A stretch of 64,000 bases of DNA, taken from NCBI RefSeq assembly GCF_007995215.1, contig NZ_VCDK01000006.1, positions 584,125 through 648,124 of the forward strand, given 5' to 3'. Of the stretch, positions 43,316 through 53,009 are shown one piece after another; the first letter of the stretch is position 1, and every line of letters begins with the position of its first letter. A program made the position numbers and the translations under genes. Below the pieces are notes generated by a model. The model was not told where the DNA came from. It saw only the letters and a program-made list of their open reading frames with translations, and did not search any database. The stretch comes from Shimia ponticola. Its GTDB lineage: Bacteria > Pseudomonadota > Alphaproteobacteria > Rhodobacterales > Rhodobacteraceae.

Positions 43316-45094
43316 TTAGAAATTCGCCGCGTCGAGCGTCATGACCGTGTCTGCACCAGATTGGATACGTGCCAAATGGGTGCCCGTCATTTTCAGCGGA
43401 CGTGCCATGTAGTACCGGCCTGTGGCGAGCTTCGTCTCATAGAACTCTTTATCCTCTGCACCGTTGTCCAAAGCCTCATGCGCGGCTTTGGCCATCTTGG
43501 CCCACATCAAGCCCAGCGAGACGTGGCCGAAAAGGTGCATGAAGTCATAGGAGCCGGACAACGCATTGTTGGGGTTCTTCATGCCTTCCTGCATGAAGTA
43601 CATGCCGGCGGCCTGCAGGTCTTTTGACGCCTCTTTGAGCGGGTCGAGGAAGTCGGCTTTGAGCGCCTCGTTGCCTTCGTTTTCCTTGATGAAGGTTTTG
43701 ACCATGTCAAAGAAAGCCATGACCGTCTTGCCACCATTCAGGCCAAGTTTGCGGCCGACAAGGTCGAGCGCCTGAACGCCGTTTGTGCCTTCGTAGATCA
43801 TGGTGATCCGGGCGTCGCGCACGAATTGTTCCAGACCCCATTCTTGCGTGAAGCCGGAACCGCCGAGCGTCTGTTGCGCCAGAACGCAGGTTTCAAAGCC
43901 TTTGTCAGTCAGGAAGCCTTTGATGACAGGGGTCATCAGGGACATCATGTCTTCGGCGTCTTTGTCATTCGACAGGTGGCCGCGATCCAGCATCGAAGAC
44001 GACCAATAGACCAGCGCGCGGGCCCCTTCGACGAAGGACTTCTGGTCCAGCAGGTTCCGACGCACATCTGGATGGACGATGATCGGATCGGCCGGTTTGT
44101 CAGCATGCTCGGTCCCTGTCACGGCGCGGCCTTGCAGGCGGTCGCGGGCGAAACCAAGCGCGTTTTCATAAGCAACGGCACCTTGTGCATAGCCCTGCAG
44201 GCCCACACCGAGACGCGCTTCATTCATCATGGTGAACATGGCGCGCATGCCTTTGTGCATCTCACCGATCAGGTAGCCCGTCGCACCATCATAGTTCATC
44301 ACGCAAGTCGCGTTGCCGTGAATGCCCATCTTCTCTTCCAGGCCGCCGCAGGACAGGCTGTTGCGTTCACCAAGGCTGCCGTCATCGTTCACCAGGAACT
44401 TCGGCACGATAAACAGGCTGATGCCTTTTACGCCCTCCGGACCGCCGGGGATTTTCGCCAGAACGAGGTGGATGATGTTCTCGGCCATCTCGTGTTCGCC
44501 GGCGGAAATCCAGATTTTCTGGCCGCTGATCTTGTAGGTGCCGTCGTCCTGAGGCTCTGCTTTGGTGCGCATCAGGCCCAGATCGGTGCCACAATGCGGC
44601 TCGGTCAGGTTCATGGTGCCGGACCATTCGCCCGAGCACATCTTTGGCAGGTAGGTTTCTTTCTGCTCGTCCGTGCCGTGGGCCAGGATCGCGGCCATGT
44701 TTCCGTGGGTCAGGCCCGGGTACATGTTGAAGGCCATGTTGGCCGATACCATTGGTTCCATCGCAGCGGTGTGCATGATGTAGGGAAGGCCCTGACCGCC
44801 GTATTCCTCTGGCATGTCCATGGCCATCCAGCCACCTTCGGCCATCTGGTCATAGGCAGCCTTGAAGCCTTCGGGGACGCGGACGACACCGTTTTCCAGC
44901 TTGCAGCCCTGCTTGTCACCCACTGGGTTCAGCGGCGCGAGCACCTCGCTGGCCAGCTTGCCAGCCTCTTCCAGAACCGCGTTGGTGAAGTCACGGTCCA
45001 AGTCCCCATAACCCGGCACATCCATGGCCGAGATGTTCAGGACATCATGCAGGATAAACTGTTGGTCTTTTGTTGGGGCGGTGTAGGTCGGCAT
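43316..45094 (-). CDS. Acyl-CoA dehydrogenase, large (about 590-residue) type
   Basis: FAD enzyme introducing the trans-2 double bond in acyl-CoA. 592 residues with [40 protein letters not shown] and the catalytic-base region [20 protein letters not shown]. An extra C-terminal domain (about 460-592) is typical of the group containing DmdC, the methylmercaptopropionyl-CoA dehydrogenase, as well as long-chain enzymes. Substrate cannot be fixed from sequence. It lies upstream of the glutathione-transferase gene across the 187-bp element, and directly follows a MerR gene. Confidence 0.93.
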   Translation of the reverse strand: MPTYTAPTKDQQFILHDVLNISAMDVPGYGDLDRDFTNAVLEEAGKLASEVLAPLNPVGDKQGCKLENGVVRVPEGFKAAYDQMAEGGWMAMDMPEEYGGQGLPYIMHTAAMEPMVSANMAFNMYPGLTHGNMAAILAHGTDEQKETYLPKMCSGEWSGTMNLTEPHCGTDLGLMRTKAEPQDDGTYKISGQKIWISAGEHEMAENIIHLVLAKIPGGPEGVKGISLFIVPKFLVNDDGSLGERNSLSCGGLEEKMGIHGNATCVMNYDGATGYLIGEMHKGMRAMFTMMNEARLGVGLQGYAQGAVAYENALGFARDRLQGRAVTGTEHADKPADPIIVHPDVRRNLLDQKSFVEGARALVYWSSSMLDRGHLSNDKDAEDMMSLMTPVIKGFLTDKGFETCVLAQQTLGGSGFTQEWGLEQFVRDARITMIYEGTNGVQALDLVGRKLGLNGGKTVMAFFDMVKTFIKENEGNEALKADFLDPLKEASKDLQAAGMYFMQEGMKNPNNALSGSYDFMHLFGHVSLGLMWAKMAKAAHEALDNGAEDKEFYETKLATGRYYMARPLKMTGTHLARIQSGADTVMTLDAANF

Positions 45095-45144
45095 GTTGTT
45101 GTCTCCCTAGACAGACGAGATTGTGTTTGGCTTGGCAGATCGCC

Positions 45145-45543
45145 CTATTGGGCGGCCTGCGGTTGTTCCATGTCAGCCAAGATCTTTTCGACCCAGCTGA
45201 GTTGGTCTTTCAAATCGTCAATGGCCTTGTTCAGATCATCGCGCTGGCTGATCATTTCGCCGAGGTGCATGGTCGCGACCTCATGTGTTTTGCGCAGCTG
45301 CGTCGCCTGGCTGTCACCGATATGGTACAAGTCCAAGAGCTGACGGATTTCTTCGAGGCTGAAGCCAAAGCGCTTGCCGCGCAGGATGAGCTTGAGCCGT
45401 GCCTGATCGCGTTTTGTGAACAGGCGGCGTGTGCCTTGGCGGATCGGGAACAGCAGTTCCTTCGCTTCGTAGAACCGAAGCGTCCGGGGCGTCACATCAA
45501 AGGCGTCGCACATCTGGCGTATGGTCAGCGTGGTTTCAGTCAT
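45145..45543 (-). CDS. MerR-family regulator of the beta-oxidation block
   Basis: 132 residues. The winged helix is TIRQMCDAFDVTPRTLRFYE followed by LLFPIRQGTRRLFTKRDQAR, and a long dimer helix follows (HLGEMISQRDDLNKAIDDLK). There is no cysteine metal site, so the effector is probably an acyl-CoA, as in LiuR-type MerR proteins. ATG 45543 was chosen because GAGAGGA lies at proper spacing. It is 50 bases upstream of the acyl-CoA dehydrogenase gene and probably autoregulated. Confidence 0.88.
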   Translation of the reverse strand: MTETTLTIRQMCDAFDVTPRTLRFYEAKELLFPIRQGTRRLFTKRDQARLKLILRGKRFGFSLEEIRQLLDLYHIGDSQATQLRKTHEVATMHLGEMISQRDDLNKAIDDLKDQLSWVEKILADMEQPQAAQ

Positions 45544-45615
45544 TTCCATTCCTCTCGGCGTCTGTCTCGCATCAACGGACACCGAGTTGTCGATTCAACA
45601 CTCATCTTACAAGCA

Positions 45616-45640
45616 AAGTTGACGCGCACGTAAATGTAAC
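45616..45640. promoter_or_regulatory. Possible MerR operator
   Basis: AAGTTGACGCGCACGTAAAT contains a GACG...ACGT-type dyad inside the region upstream of the first MerR gene. A related stretch, TTACGTTACGCGCAC on the minus strand, lies at 46218-46232 before the second MerR gene. Assignment is by resemblance between the two sites and to LiuR-type boxes as I recall them. Confidence 0.4.
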
Positions 45641-45838
45641 GCCGCGTCAGAAAGGGGGGCACGAAATCATGCTAAAGCTTACGCAGAGGCAACGGTAATT
45701 TTTGGTAATCCAAAGCGTTTAGAATAAGGGTTTTGCAGTATGGAATTCCTTACGGGGAACAGATGGCTGCCATTCCCCGTCGCTAGAAATTCCGCGACGT
45801 CAGCGTGAAAGGGCTGAGATTTCCGGTGCGTTTCGCGC

Positions 45839-46207
45839 TTAGCCTAGGTCGGTTTTCAAGCGGTCGCGTAGCGTGGTGACTTCTTCGATGTGCTCGGCGA
45901 GTTCGGCCTGCTGCGCGCGCAGTTTAACCAGCTGGTCATCGGCCAACTCGATAAAGGCCTGCATCTGGGCCTCTGTGCCTTCGTTGTCGTAGATCAAAAG
46001 CCACTGGCGCAGGGCTTCGAGAGAAAAGCCCCAGCGGCGGCCGCGCATGATCAATGTCATGCGCGCGATTTCCCGGGGGCCATAAAACCGCGAACGGCCT
46101 TCGCGTTCGGGCGACAAAAGCTCGATGTATTCGTAATACCGAAGCGTGCGCGGCGTCACGTCGAACTTTGCGCACATCTCCTTAAAGCTTAGTCGTGTCT
46201 CAGCCAT
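45839..46207 (-). CDS. Second MerR-family regulator
   Basis: 122 residues, same architecture as the gene at 45145: SFKEMCAKFDVTPRTLRYYE, REGRSRFYGPREIARMTLI, then a dimer helix LVKLRAQQAELAEHIEEVTT. No metal-binding cysteines are arranged for sensing. GGGAGGA precedes ATG 46207. It is separated from the first MerR gene by 295 bases, so it probably has its own promoter. The two may bind overlapping sets of acyl-CoA-responsive promoters. Confidence 0.87.
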   Translation of the reverse strand: MAETRLSFKEMCAKFDVTPRTLRYYEYIELLSPEREGRSRFYGPREIARMTLIMRGRRWGFSLEALRQWLLIYDNEGTEAQMQAFIELADDQLVKLRAQQAELAEHIEEVTTLRDRLKTDLG

Positions 46208-46378
46208 GTGTCCTCCCGTGCGCGTAACGTAAGGCGACAGCGCTCCATTCCGCAACTGAATACTCCGAAGTTTTTAGGCCGTTTGCATGTTTCCCAGGCA
46301 ATTCAATGCCGTTGGGGAAGTTGGGAAGTTGCACTAACGCATCTAGGCAGGTCCAAAGGGCCGGTGTAGGAGATCATC

Positions 46379-46804
46379 ATGGCCAAAGATCCCGATAGTT
46401 TTGCCGATCAGTTCATTTCCGCCTTGCCGCATGCGCGCGCTTTGGGTCTGCGTGTGGTTCAAGTCGAGGCCGGGATCGCAGAAATAGAAATGCCGTACGA
46501 TAGCCGCTTTATTGGGGATCCCCAAACAGGCGTTATCGCGGGCGGCGCCGTGTCGGCTTTGATGGATACTTGTGGCGGTGCTGCGGTCATGAGCCACCCG
46601 AAGAACGGCGGTGGCACGGCCACGATTGATTTGCGGATCGATTACATGCGCTCCGCAACGCCTGGCCAAACCATTCGCGCGCGGGCCGAGGCCTATCATG
46701 TCACCCGTTCGGTGGCCTTCGTGCGCGCAACGGCGACAGATGATGACACGGATAACCCGGTTGCAACCGCAACGGGGGCATTCACGGTAGAGGGCAAGGT
46801 CTGA
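46379..46804 (+). CDS. PaaI-type hotdog thioesterase
   Basis: 141 residues. The hotdog helix and catalytic region are GVIAGGAVSALMDTCGGAAV, with the Asp of SALMDT as likely catalytic base; TIDLRIDYMRSATPGQTIRA forms the neighbouring strand. Members hydrolyse aryl- or acyl-CoA. GTAGGAG lies before ATG 46379. It overlaps the next hotdog gene by one base (TGATG), suggesting a two-subunit enzyme or two substrate ranges. Confidence 0.88.
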   Translation: MAKDPDSFADQFISALPHARALGLRVVQVEAGIAEIEMPYDSRFIGDPQTGVIAGGAVSALMDTCGGAAVMSHPKNGGGTATIDLRIDYMRSATPGQTIRARAEAYHVTRSVAFVRATATDDDTDNPVATATGAFTVEGKV

Positions 46805-47310
46805 TGGCGCGTCAACGGCCTGAACCTGTGCAAGTGGTCAAGACCCGACGCGATGGCGTGTTGGCGGCACTGACCGGGTCCATTCCCTATGCGCAATTTC
46901 TTGGCGTGACGTTCGAGCGGCGGGGGGATGAGCTCACGGCGGTCTTGAATTACTCCGATGACCTGATCGGGAATCCCCTTCTGCCCGCCATCCATGGCGG
47001 CGTCACCGCCGCTTTTCTGGAGATCGCGGCCACAGTTTCGCTGACGTGGGCGACGATCTGGGACGATGTCGAGAGCGGCGCGATTGATGCAACGTCTTTG
47101 CCGCGTCTGCCAAAGACGATTGATTTCACGATTGATTACCTGCGATCGGGTCTGCCGCGTGATGCGTATGCCCGCGCACGGATTACGCGTTCGGGACGCC
47201 GCTACGCGAGCGTGCAGGTCGAAGCGTGGCAGGACAACCGGGCGCGTCCTTTTGCGCAGGGTTTGGGGCATTTCGTGATGCCGAGGAAACCCGAGGCCTC
47301 AGGTGTCTGA
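46804..47310 (+). CDS. PaaI-type hotdog thioesterase, second copy
   Basis: 168 residues, related in fold to the upstream gene but not close: PLLPAIHGGVTAAFLEIAAT replaces the Asp of the first protein with Glu at the catalytic position, and TIDFTIDYLRSGLPRDAYAR is the following strand. Difference at the active site suggests distinct activity. It overlaps the upstream gene by one base and the MATE gene by eight. Confidence 0.85.
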   Translation: MARQRPEPVQVVKTRRDGVLAALTGSIPYAQFLGVTFERRGDELTAVLNYSDDLIGNPLLPAIHGGVTAAFLEIAATVSLTWATIWDDVESGAIDATSLPRLPKTIDFTIDYLRSGLPRDAYARARITRSGRRYASVQVEAWQDNRARPFAQGLGHFVMPRKPEASGV

Positions 47311-48628
47311 CGCCGCTGCGCGCCCTGACCCGATCACGCACCGCCGAATTCTGACGATTGCCGGTCCGATTGTCCTGAGCAACGCGACGGTACCGATTCT
47401 GGGCGCGGTGGACACCGGCGTCGTAGGTCAGTTGGGGGAGGCGGCCCCGATTGGGGCTGTTGGGATTGGCGCGATCATCCTGTCGTCTTTGTATTGGCTG
47501 TTCGGCTTTTTGCGGATGGGTACGGTCGGCTTGACCGGGCAGGCGCTGGGGCAGGGGGATCAGGACGAAGTCGACGCTTTGCTTGCGCGGGCCTTGATGA
47601 TCGGTGCGCTTGCGGGCTGTGCCTTCGTTGTCTTTCAGGTGCCGGTTCTCTGGGCCGCCTTTCAGATCGCGCCAGCCTCGGAGGAGGTGGAAACGCTGGC
47701 CTACGCCTATACGCAAATCCGCATCTATTCGGCCCCGGCAGCTATTGCCGTCTACGGTATCACCGGTTGGTTGATCGCACAGGAGCGGACGGCGGCGGTG
47801 CTGATCGTTCAGGTCTGGATGAACGGTCTCAACATGCTGCTCGACCTTTGGTTCGTCTTGGGTCTGGGGTGGGGTGTCGAAGGTGTGGCCATCGCAACCT
47901 TTATCGCCGAGTGGTCGGGCGCGCTTGTCGGGCTCTGGTTTTGTCGCGCAGTCTTTGGCCGCACGGCTTGGCGCATGGCGTCCAAGGTTCTGGATCCTGC
48001 ACGCATGATCCGGTTCTTTGCGCTGGGCGGAGATATCTTGATCCGCTCGGTTCTGTTGATGGCGGGGTTCACATCATTCACCTTCTTGGGCGCGCGATAC
48101 GGAGATGTGACGCTCGCGGCCAACGAAATCCTGACCCAGTTCATGCACATCACGGCCTACGGTCTGGATGGGTTTGCCTTTGCCGCGGAAGCATTGGTCG
48201 CGCAGCGGTTGGGAGCGCGCGATCAGGCCGGGCTGCGCCGTGCGGTTCTCATGACCTCGTTCTGGGGCGTCATTCTCTGCATCGGGCTATCCGTGATTTT
48301 TCTCACCGCAGGCCCTGTCTTAATTGACATCATGACGACCTCGGAACCCGTGCGTGCGGAAACGCGGATTTATCTGCCTTGGATGGCGGCAGCGCCGCTG
48401 GTGGGGGTCGCCGCGTGGATGCTGGACGGGGTCTTTATCGGCGCAACGCGGGGCCGAGATATGCGCAACATGATGATCATCAGTTTCGCGATCTACGTCG
48501 CCGCAGTTCTGCTGCTTGAACCGCAATTTGCAAACCACGGCCTATGGGCCGCATTATTGGTGTTCTTTGTGGCGCGCGGCGTCACGCTGGCGTGGAAATA
48601 TCCGGGGATCGAGGCGGAGGCGCGCTAG
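47303..48628 (+). CDS. MATE-family efflux transporter
   Basis: 441 residues with twelve predicted membrane helices in two MatE repeats. [20 protein letters not shown] at the start and [20 protein letters not shown] in the second half are typical of the DinF-like branch. Uses Na+ or H+ to expel cationic or aromatic compounds. The start is GTG, overlapping the thioesterase stop. Converges on pyrD with a four-base overlap of the two coding ends. Confidence 0.92.
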   Translation: MSDAAARPDPITHRRILTIAGPIVLSNATVPILGAVDTGVVGQLGEAAPIGAVGIGAIILSSLYWLFGFLRMGTVGLTGQALGQGDQDEVDALLARALMIGALAGCAFVVFQVPVLWAAFQIAPASEEVETLAYAYTQIRIYSAPAAIAVYGITGWLIAQERTAAVLIVQVWMNGLNMLLDLWFVLGLGWGVEGVAIATFIAEWSGALVGLWFCRAVFGRTAWRMASKVLDPARMIRFFALGGDILIRSVLLMAGFTSFTFLGARYGDVTLAANEILTQFMHITAYGLDGFAFAAEALVAQRLGARDQAGLRRAVLMTSFWGVILCIGLSVIFLTAGPVLIDIMTTSEPVRAETRIYLPWMAAAPLVGVAAWMLDGVFIGATRGRDMRNMMIISFAIYVAAVLLLEPQFANHGLWAALLVFFVARGVTLAWKYPGIEAEAR

Positions 48629-49674
48629 GTCAGCCAGCGCACCCGATCTGTTCCCACCGCCTCGGCAATCGACGTGTAGCCATCGTCTTTCAGCAGTTTA
48701 TCAAGACCTTTGGTGATTTCGTCCACGAGTCCCAAACCGCGATAGATCAAGGCGGTATAAAGCTGGATTGCTGAGGCCCCGGCGCGAATTTTTGCGTAGG
48801 CTTGCTCTGCGCTGCCAATGCCACCCACACCAATGAGCGGGATCGGCGTGATCGACGACAGGCGTGCAAGGACGCGCGTCGATGGGTCAAATAAAGGCGC
48901 ACCAGAAAGGCCACCTTTTTGTGCCGAATGGTGCGATCGCAGCCCTGCTCGGTCGATGGTCGTGTTGGTAGCGATGATGGCATCGACGCCCGCGTCGGCA
49001 GCCACGACGGCGATTTCTTCCAACTCCCCATCGGTCAGATCAGGCGCGATCTTGAGGAATATCGGGATCGAGCGTGGCAGTCCGGCGCGCGCCGACATCA
49101 CACCGTCCAGCAAGGCGGCCAAGGCTTCTGCACCTTGTAGATCGCGAAGCTTTTCGGTGTTGGGTGAGCTGATATTCACAGTCGCGAAGTCTAGGTGTTT
49201 GCCACAGTGCTTTAGAACCGTTGCGTAATCCTTTGCGCGGTCTTCACTGTCTTTGTTCGCACCGAGGTTGAGACCCAAGGGCGCGTCGCCTTGATAGGCG
49301 GCCATGCGTTCGGCGATGACGTCCATGCCATCATTGTTGAACCCGAACCGATTAATTGCAGCCCGGTCTTCGCTCAGACGGAAAAGGCGGGGCTTTGGGT
49401 TGCCCGGCTGAGGGCGTGGGGTTGCGGCCCCAACTTCAATCCAGCCAAAGCCTGCACGGGCCAGGGGCTGGGCCACTTCGGCGTTCTTGTCGAAGCCCGC
49501 AGCAATCCCAACCGGCGAGGAAAGGTTGAGGCCACCAACGCTGGTCCGGAGGCGGCGCGAAGGTGTTGCGCGACCTGCGGGCAGGAGCCCCGACTTTAGC
49601 GCCTTGATCGCAAGGCCATGGGCGCGTTCAGGGTCGAGTTGATGCAGGGCCATGAGCCCAAGCCGATTTAGCAC
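48625..49674 (-). CDS. pyrD: Dihydroorotate dehydrogenase (quinone)
   Basis: Membrane-associated class 2 enzyme of pyrimidine synthesis, passing electrons from dihydroorotate to quinone. 349 residues with [18 protein letters not shown] opening ([20 protein letters not shown]), [20 protein letters not shown], the catalytic Ser in [16 protein letters not shown] and [20 protein letters not shown]. The N-terminal helix [20 protein letters not shown] is the quinone-side extension. GTG 49674, one base after the upstream stop, is preferred to ATG 49701, which lacks a ribosome site. Confidence 0.94.
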   Translation of the reverse strand: MLNRLGLMALHQLDPERAHGLAIKALKSGLLPAGRATPSRRLRTSVGGLNLSSPVGIAAGFDKNAEVAQPLARAGFGWIEVGAATPRPQPGNPKPRLFRLSEDRAAINRFGFNNDGMDVIAERMAAYQGDAPLGLNLGANKDSEDRAKDYATVLKHCGKHLDFATVNISSPNTEKLRDLQGAEALAALLDGVMSARAGLPRSIPIFLKIAPDLTDGELEEIAVVAADAGVDAIIATNTTIDRAGLRSHHSAQKGGLSGAPLFDPSTRVLARLSSITPIPLIGVGGIGSAEQAYAKIRAGASAIQLYTALIYRGLGLVDEITKGLDKLLKDDGYTSIAEAVGTDRVRWLT

Positions 49675-49675
49675 G

Positions 49676-50014
49676 TCAGACCATCTCCATGGGGAACACA
49701 TGCGTGTCCCCGTTCAATCTCAGTGATTGGTGCCAAACGACGTCGGTGATGTGCAGTGATTTGTAAAGATGCGGGAACAGCGCACCCCCGCGCGATGCCT
49801 CCCACTTCAGATCAGCACCAAGTGCCGCCGCGTCAACTGCCGCAAGAATAAGCGCATCCTCGCCTGCGAAGTGTTTTGCGGCTGTCTCCCGTGCCTGCTC
49901 TGCGGTGGAAAAATGGATGTATCCGTCTTGCAGATCTATCGGGGCACCATCGGTAACTCCTTGGTCTTGCAAGGTCTTCCATTCATCGGCGCGGAATATT
50001 TTGTAGATCAGCAT
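49676..50014 (-). CDS. DUF952 family protein
   Basis: 112 residues with the DUF952 pattern: [17 protein letters not shown] at the start, [20 protein letters not shown], then [20 protein letters not shown]. The family adopts a fold related to ADP-ribosyltransferase-like proteins, but activity is not established. It immediately precedes pyrD with a one-base gap, a pairing seen in other roseobacters as I recall. Confidence 0.88.
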   Translation of the reverse strand: MLIYKIFRADEWKTLQDQGVTDGAPIDLQDGYIHFSTAEQARETAAKHFAGEDALILAAVDAAALGADLKWEASRGGALFPHLYKSLHITDVVWHQSLRLNGDTHVFPMEMV

Positions 50015-50126
50015 GGCGCGTGACTTGCCCCAGAACGGCCAAAGCGGTCAAGCGTCCAACGTCAAAGAAGTTTTACAATTCTCACGCATCTGCCAGACTG
50101 CATCTGTCTTTATGGGGAGTCGATCT

Positions 50127-51686
50127 ATGCGTCTTTTATCTACTACTGCTGCTCTTGCTTTGACCGCTTCGGTCGCATCGGCGGATTACACACTGCATGT
50201 CATCCACATCAACGATCTGCACAGCCGGATCGAGTCGATCAACCGGTTCGACAGCAACTGCAACGCCGAAAGCGAAGCCGAAGGCAAATGCTTTGGTGGT
50301 GTCGCGCGCGTCAAAACCATGTTCGACCAAATCCGCGAAAAGCTCGCTGGTGAGAACGTGATCTTTGTCGACGCCGGTGACCAATTCCAGGGGTCGCTGA
50401 TGTACACGACCTACAAGGGTGCCGTCGAAGCCGAGATGATGGGCAAGATCGGGTTTGACGCCATGGCCGTGGGCAACCACGAATTCGACGACGGGCCAGA
50501 GAAGCTTGCTGAATTCATTGATGCCGTGTCCTTCCCTGTGATCTCGGGCAACATTGACGTGTCGCAATCGAACGTCCTGAACGGCAAGGTGATGAACCAC
50601 GTCGTGCTGGAAGTCGGCGGCGAAAAGATTGGTCTCGTCTCGGCGCTTGCGACCGATACAGTTGAAACTTCGTCTCCTGGACCATCGGTCATCTTTCAGG
50701 ATGAAATCGACAGCCTTGCCGCTGATGTGGCGACGCTGGAAGCCGAAGGTGTGACCAAGATCATCGCGCTGAACCACGTGGGTCTGGCGAAAGACATGGA
50801 AATCGCGGAGGCGGTGCCCGGTCTTGATGCTGTGATCGGCGGTCACTCGCACACGCTGTTGTCGAACACGGTCGAAGATACGCCGCCTTATCCGGTGATG
50901 GTTGGCGACACACCTGTTGCGCAGGCCTATGCCTATTCCAAATATGTCGGTCACCTGACGCTCGAATTTGATGCTGATGGCAACGTCACCTCGGCAACCG
51001 GCGACACCATGGTTCTTGATGCGAGCGTTGAACCCGATGCTGACATCATTGCGCGCGTCGGCGAGTTGGCTGGCCCAATCGAAGAACTGAAGGCGCGCGT
51101 CGTTGGCTCGACCGATATGGCCATCGACGGTGATCGTGCCGTGTGCCGGACACAGGAATGCCCGATGGGGAACCTTGTGGCGACCGCGATGCTGGAGCGT
51201 GTGAAGGATCAGGGCGTTCAAATCGCGATCCAGAACGGCGGTGGTCTGCGCGCGTCGATTGATGCGGGTGAGGTGACCATGGGTGAAGTTCTGACGGTGC
51301 TGCCGTTCCAGAACACCTTGGCGACCTTTGAGTTGAAGGGCTCGGACGTGATCGCGGCGCTTGAAAACGGTGTCAGCCAAGTCGAAGAGGTCAAGGGCCG
51401 CTTCCCGCAAGTCGCAGGTCTGACGTTCAAGTGGGACCCGACGGTCGCCCCAATGGAAGGCCGCATCACCGAGGTCATGGTCGGTGGCGAGCCGATTGAT
51501 CCTGAAGCGACCTATGGCGTTGTGTCGAACAATTACATGCGCGGTGGCGGTGACGGCTACGGTGTCTTCGAGACCGGCGGCATGAACGCCTATGACTTCG
51601 GCCCAGATCTGGCCGACGTCGTGGCTGAATTCATCATGGAGAACGGAACTGCAGCGGCGGCGCTGGATGGGCGTATCGCCCAATAA
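50127..51686 (+). CDS. Periplasmic 5'-nucleotidase / UshA-like metallophosphatase
   Basis: 519 residues. Signal peptide MRLLSTTAALALTASVASA. The metallophosphatase domain has IHINDLHSRIE, VDAGDQFQGSL, VGNHEFDDGPEK and GGHSHTLLS as dinuclear metal ligands. The C-terminal nucleotidase domain has IQNGGGLRASIDAGEVTMGE and LPFQNTLATFELKG, which bind the base. It would hydrolyse nucleotides or UDP-sugars in the periplasm and provide nucleosides for the cdd-upp operon. GGGGAGT precedes ATG 50127; ATG 50112 is less likely. A terminator follows at 51713. Confidence 0.93.
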   Translation: MRLLSTTAALALTASVASADYTLHVIHINDLHSRIESINRFDSNCNAESEAEGKCFGGVARVKTMFDQIREKLAGENVIFVDAGDQFQGSLMYTTYKGAVEAEMMGKIGFDAMAVGNHEFDDGPEKLAEFIDAVSFPVISGNIDVSQSNVLNGKVMNHVVLEVGGEKIGLVSALATDTVETSSPGPSVIFQDEIDSLAADVATLEAEGVTKIIALNHVGLAKDMEIAEAVPGLDAVIGGHSHTLLSNTVEDTPPYPVMVGDTPVAQAYAYSKYVGHLTLEFDADGNVTSATGDTMVLDASVEPDADIIARVGELAGPIEELKARVVGSTDMAIDGDRAVCRTQECPMGNLVATAMLERVKDQGVQIAIQNGGGLRASIDAGEVTMGEVLTVLPFQNTLATFELKGSDVIAALENGVSQVEEVKGRFPQVAGLTFKWDPTVAPMEGRITEVMVGGEPIDPEATYGVVSNNYMRGGGDGYGVFETGGMNAYDFGPDLADVVAEFIMENGTAAAALDGRIAQ

Positions 51687-51712
51687 GGGCAAGTCCTGTC
51701 AGTAAGAGTGAG

Positions 51713-51740
51713 GGGCGCGGCGTTGGCTGCGCCCTTTTTC
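51713..51740 (+). terminator. Terminator after the nucleotidase gene
   Basis: GGGCGC (51713-51718) pairs with GCGCCC (51729-51734) and a short GC/GC extension lies inside. It is followed by TTTTTC, 26 bases past the stop. Confidence 0.8.
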
Positions 51741-51810
51741 ATGGCGACCCTGCGGGTTGACCCGGAGCGCGGACGGCTTCACACCTGCGCCAACCATCAA
51801 AGGACGCGGC

Positions 51811-53007
51811 ATGACCGACACTGTCACCTCTCAATATAATGCCTATCCCTATCCGGCGCGGGACCCAAAGGACGAGGCAAAGCGGCTGGTCATTGGATCG
51901 CCGTCTCACCCGGTCGAGATTGACCACCACCTGTTTTCGGGATCACGCGATTGGTCACAGCCGTTTCGTGCGCTGGTCGCGGGCGGTGGGACCGGGGACG
52001 CGCTGGTTCAGATGGCGCAAATTCTGACCTCGGCGAAACGTCCATACGAGATCACGTATCTCGACCTGTCGACCTCGGCACGCGAAATTGCAGAGGCCCG
52101 GATTGCGGCGCGGGGGCTGTCGGGCGTGCGCTTTGTTACCGGTGATCTGACACAGGCCGCAGAGCACGGACCGTTCGACTACATAGACTGCTGCGGAGTG
52201 CTGCATCACTTGCCTGATCCGGGCGTAGGACTGTCGGCCTTGGCAGCGGCGCTCGCACCGCGTGGCGGATTGGGCTTTATGGTTTACGCCCCCTATGGAC
52301 GGAGCGGCGTCTATCCTCTGCAAGAGGCGTTTTCGTCCCTTGCACCGGATGCCAGCCCGGAAGAACGCCTCAAGCTGGCCAAGGCTGTTTTGCCGACGCT
52401 GCCAGAACATCACCCGTTCCGCCGCAATGGTTTGGTCGGAGATCACATGCAAAGCGATGCGGGTCTTTACGATCTGCTGCTGCATCAACAGGATATGCCG
52501 TTCACTATCGACGCGTGGGTACATGCGCTTGAGGAAGCCGGGTTCGCGCACCCGTCGATGATCACACCGGGTCTGTATGACCTTTCGATGATCACGCCGG
52601 TTCCGGAAGACATGGACCAAGTGATGGCCATGGCCGTGGCGGAAAAGCTGCGCGGTGTGATCCGCAAACATGTGGGTTACGCCACGCTCAAAGGGCAGGA
52701 GAGAGCACCTGCTGGGCCGCTGACCCTGTCTGAGGTGCCTCACATAAGCGGCAACGCCAAGGACATGGCCAAGGCAATCAGCAAGGGCGCAACGCTAAAG
52801 TTCAACGCGCAGGGCGTCGGCTTTAATCTCAAGGTTCCGCAATCGGCAGCCGCAATCATCGGTCGCGTCGATGGGCGACGTTCCTTGTCCGAAATCGCGA
52901 CAAGCGCCAAGTTGGACCCGATTGCGTTCCAACGCGTGTGGGACAAGCTGCATGATCCGCTGACCAAGATGGGCGTGCTGACCTATTCGCGGATATTCCG
53001 GGCCTAG
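51811..53007 (+). CDS. SAM-dependent methyltransferase with C-terminal winged-helix-like part
   Basis: 398 residues. The N-terminus YNAYPYPARDPKDE is a recurrent opening of a class I methyltransferase subgroup. RALVAGGGTGDALVQMA is motif I, TYLDLSTSAREIAEARI motif II, and DYIDCCGVLHHLPDPGVGLS motif IV. From about 330 a separate small domain follows (FNLKVPQSAAAIIGRVDGRR, then KLHDPLTKMGVLTYSRIF), resembling PqqD or a winged helix. ATG 51811 (AAAGGA upstream) is preferred to the TTG 54 bases before. The acceptor is unknown; the gene ends two bases before the YedK gene. Confidence 0.83.
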   Translation: MTDTVTSQYNAYPYPARDPKDEAKRLVIGSPSHPVEIDHHLFSGSRDWSQPFRALVAGGGTGDALVQMAQILTSAKRPYEITYLDLSTSAREIAEARIAARGLSGVRFVTGDLTQAAEHGPFDYIDCCGVLHHLPDPGVGLSALAAALAPRGGLGFMVYAPYGRSGVYPLQEAFSSLAPDASPEERLKLAKAVLPTLPEHHPFRRNGLVGDHMQSDAGLYDLLLHQQDMPFTIDAWVHALEEAGFAHPSMITPGLYDLSMITPVPEDMDQVMAMAVAEKLRGVIRKHVGYATLKGQERAPAGPLTLSEVPHISGNAKDMAKAISKGATLKFNAQGVGFNLKVPQSAAAIIGRVDGRRSLSEIATSAKLDPIAFQRVWDKLHDPLTKMGVLTYSRIFRA

Positions 53008-53009
53008 CC

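Noticed and set aside
43826..45343. A 505-codon plus-strand frame across the acyl-CoA dehydrogenase and MerR genes
   Set aside because: It crosses two well-supported minus-strand genes and has no recognisable sequence.
50136..51692. A 518-codon minus-strand frame across the nucleotidase gene
   Set aside because: Shadow of the UshA-like gene, which has a signal peptide and all metal motifs on the plus strand.
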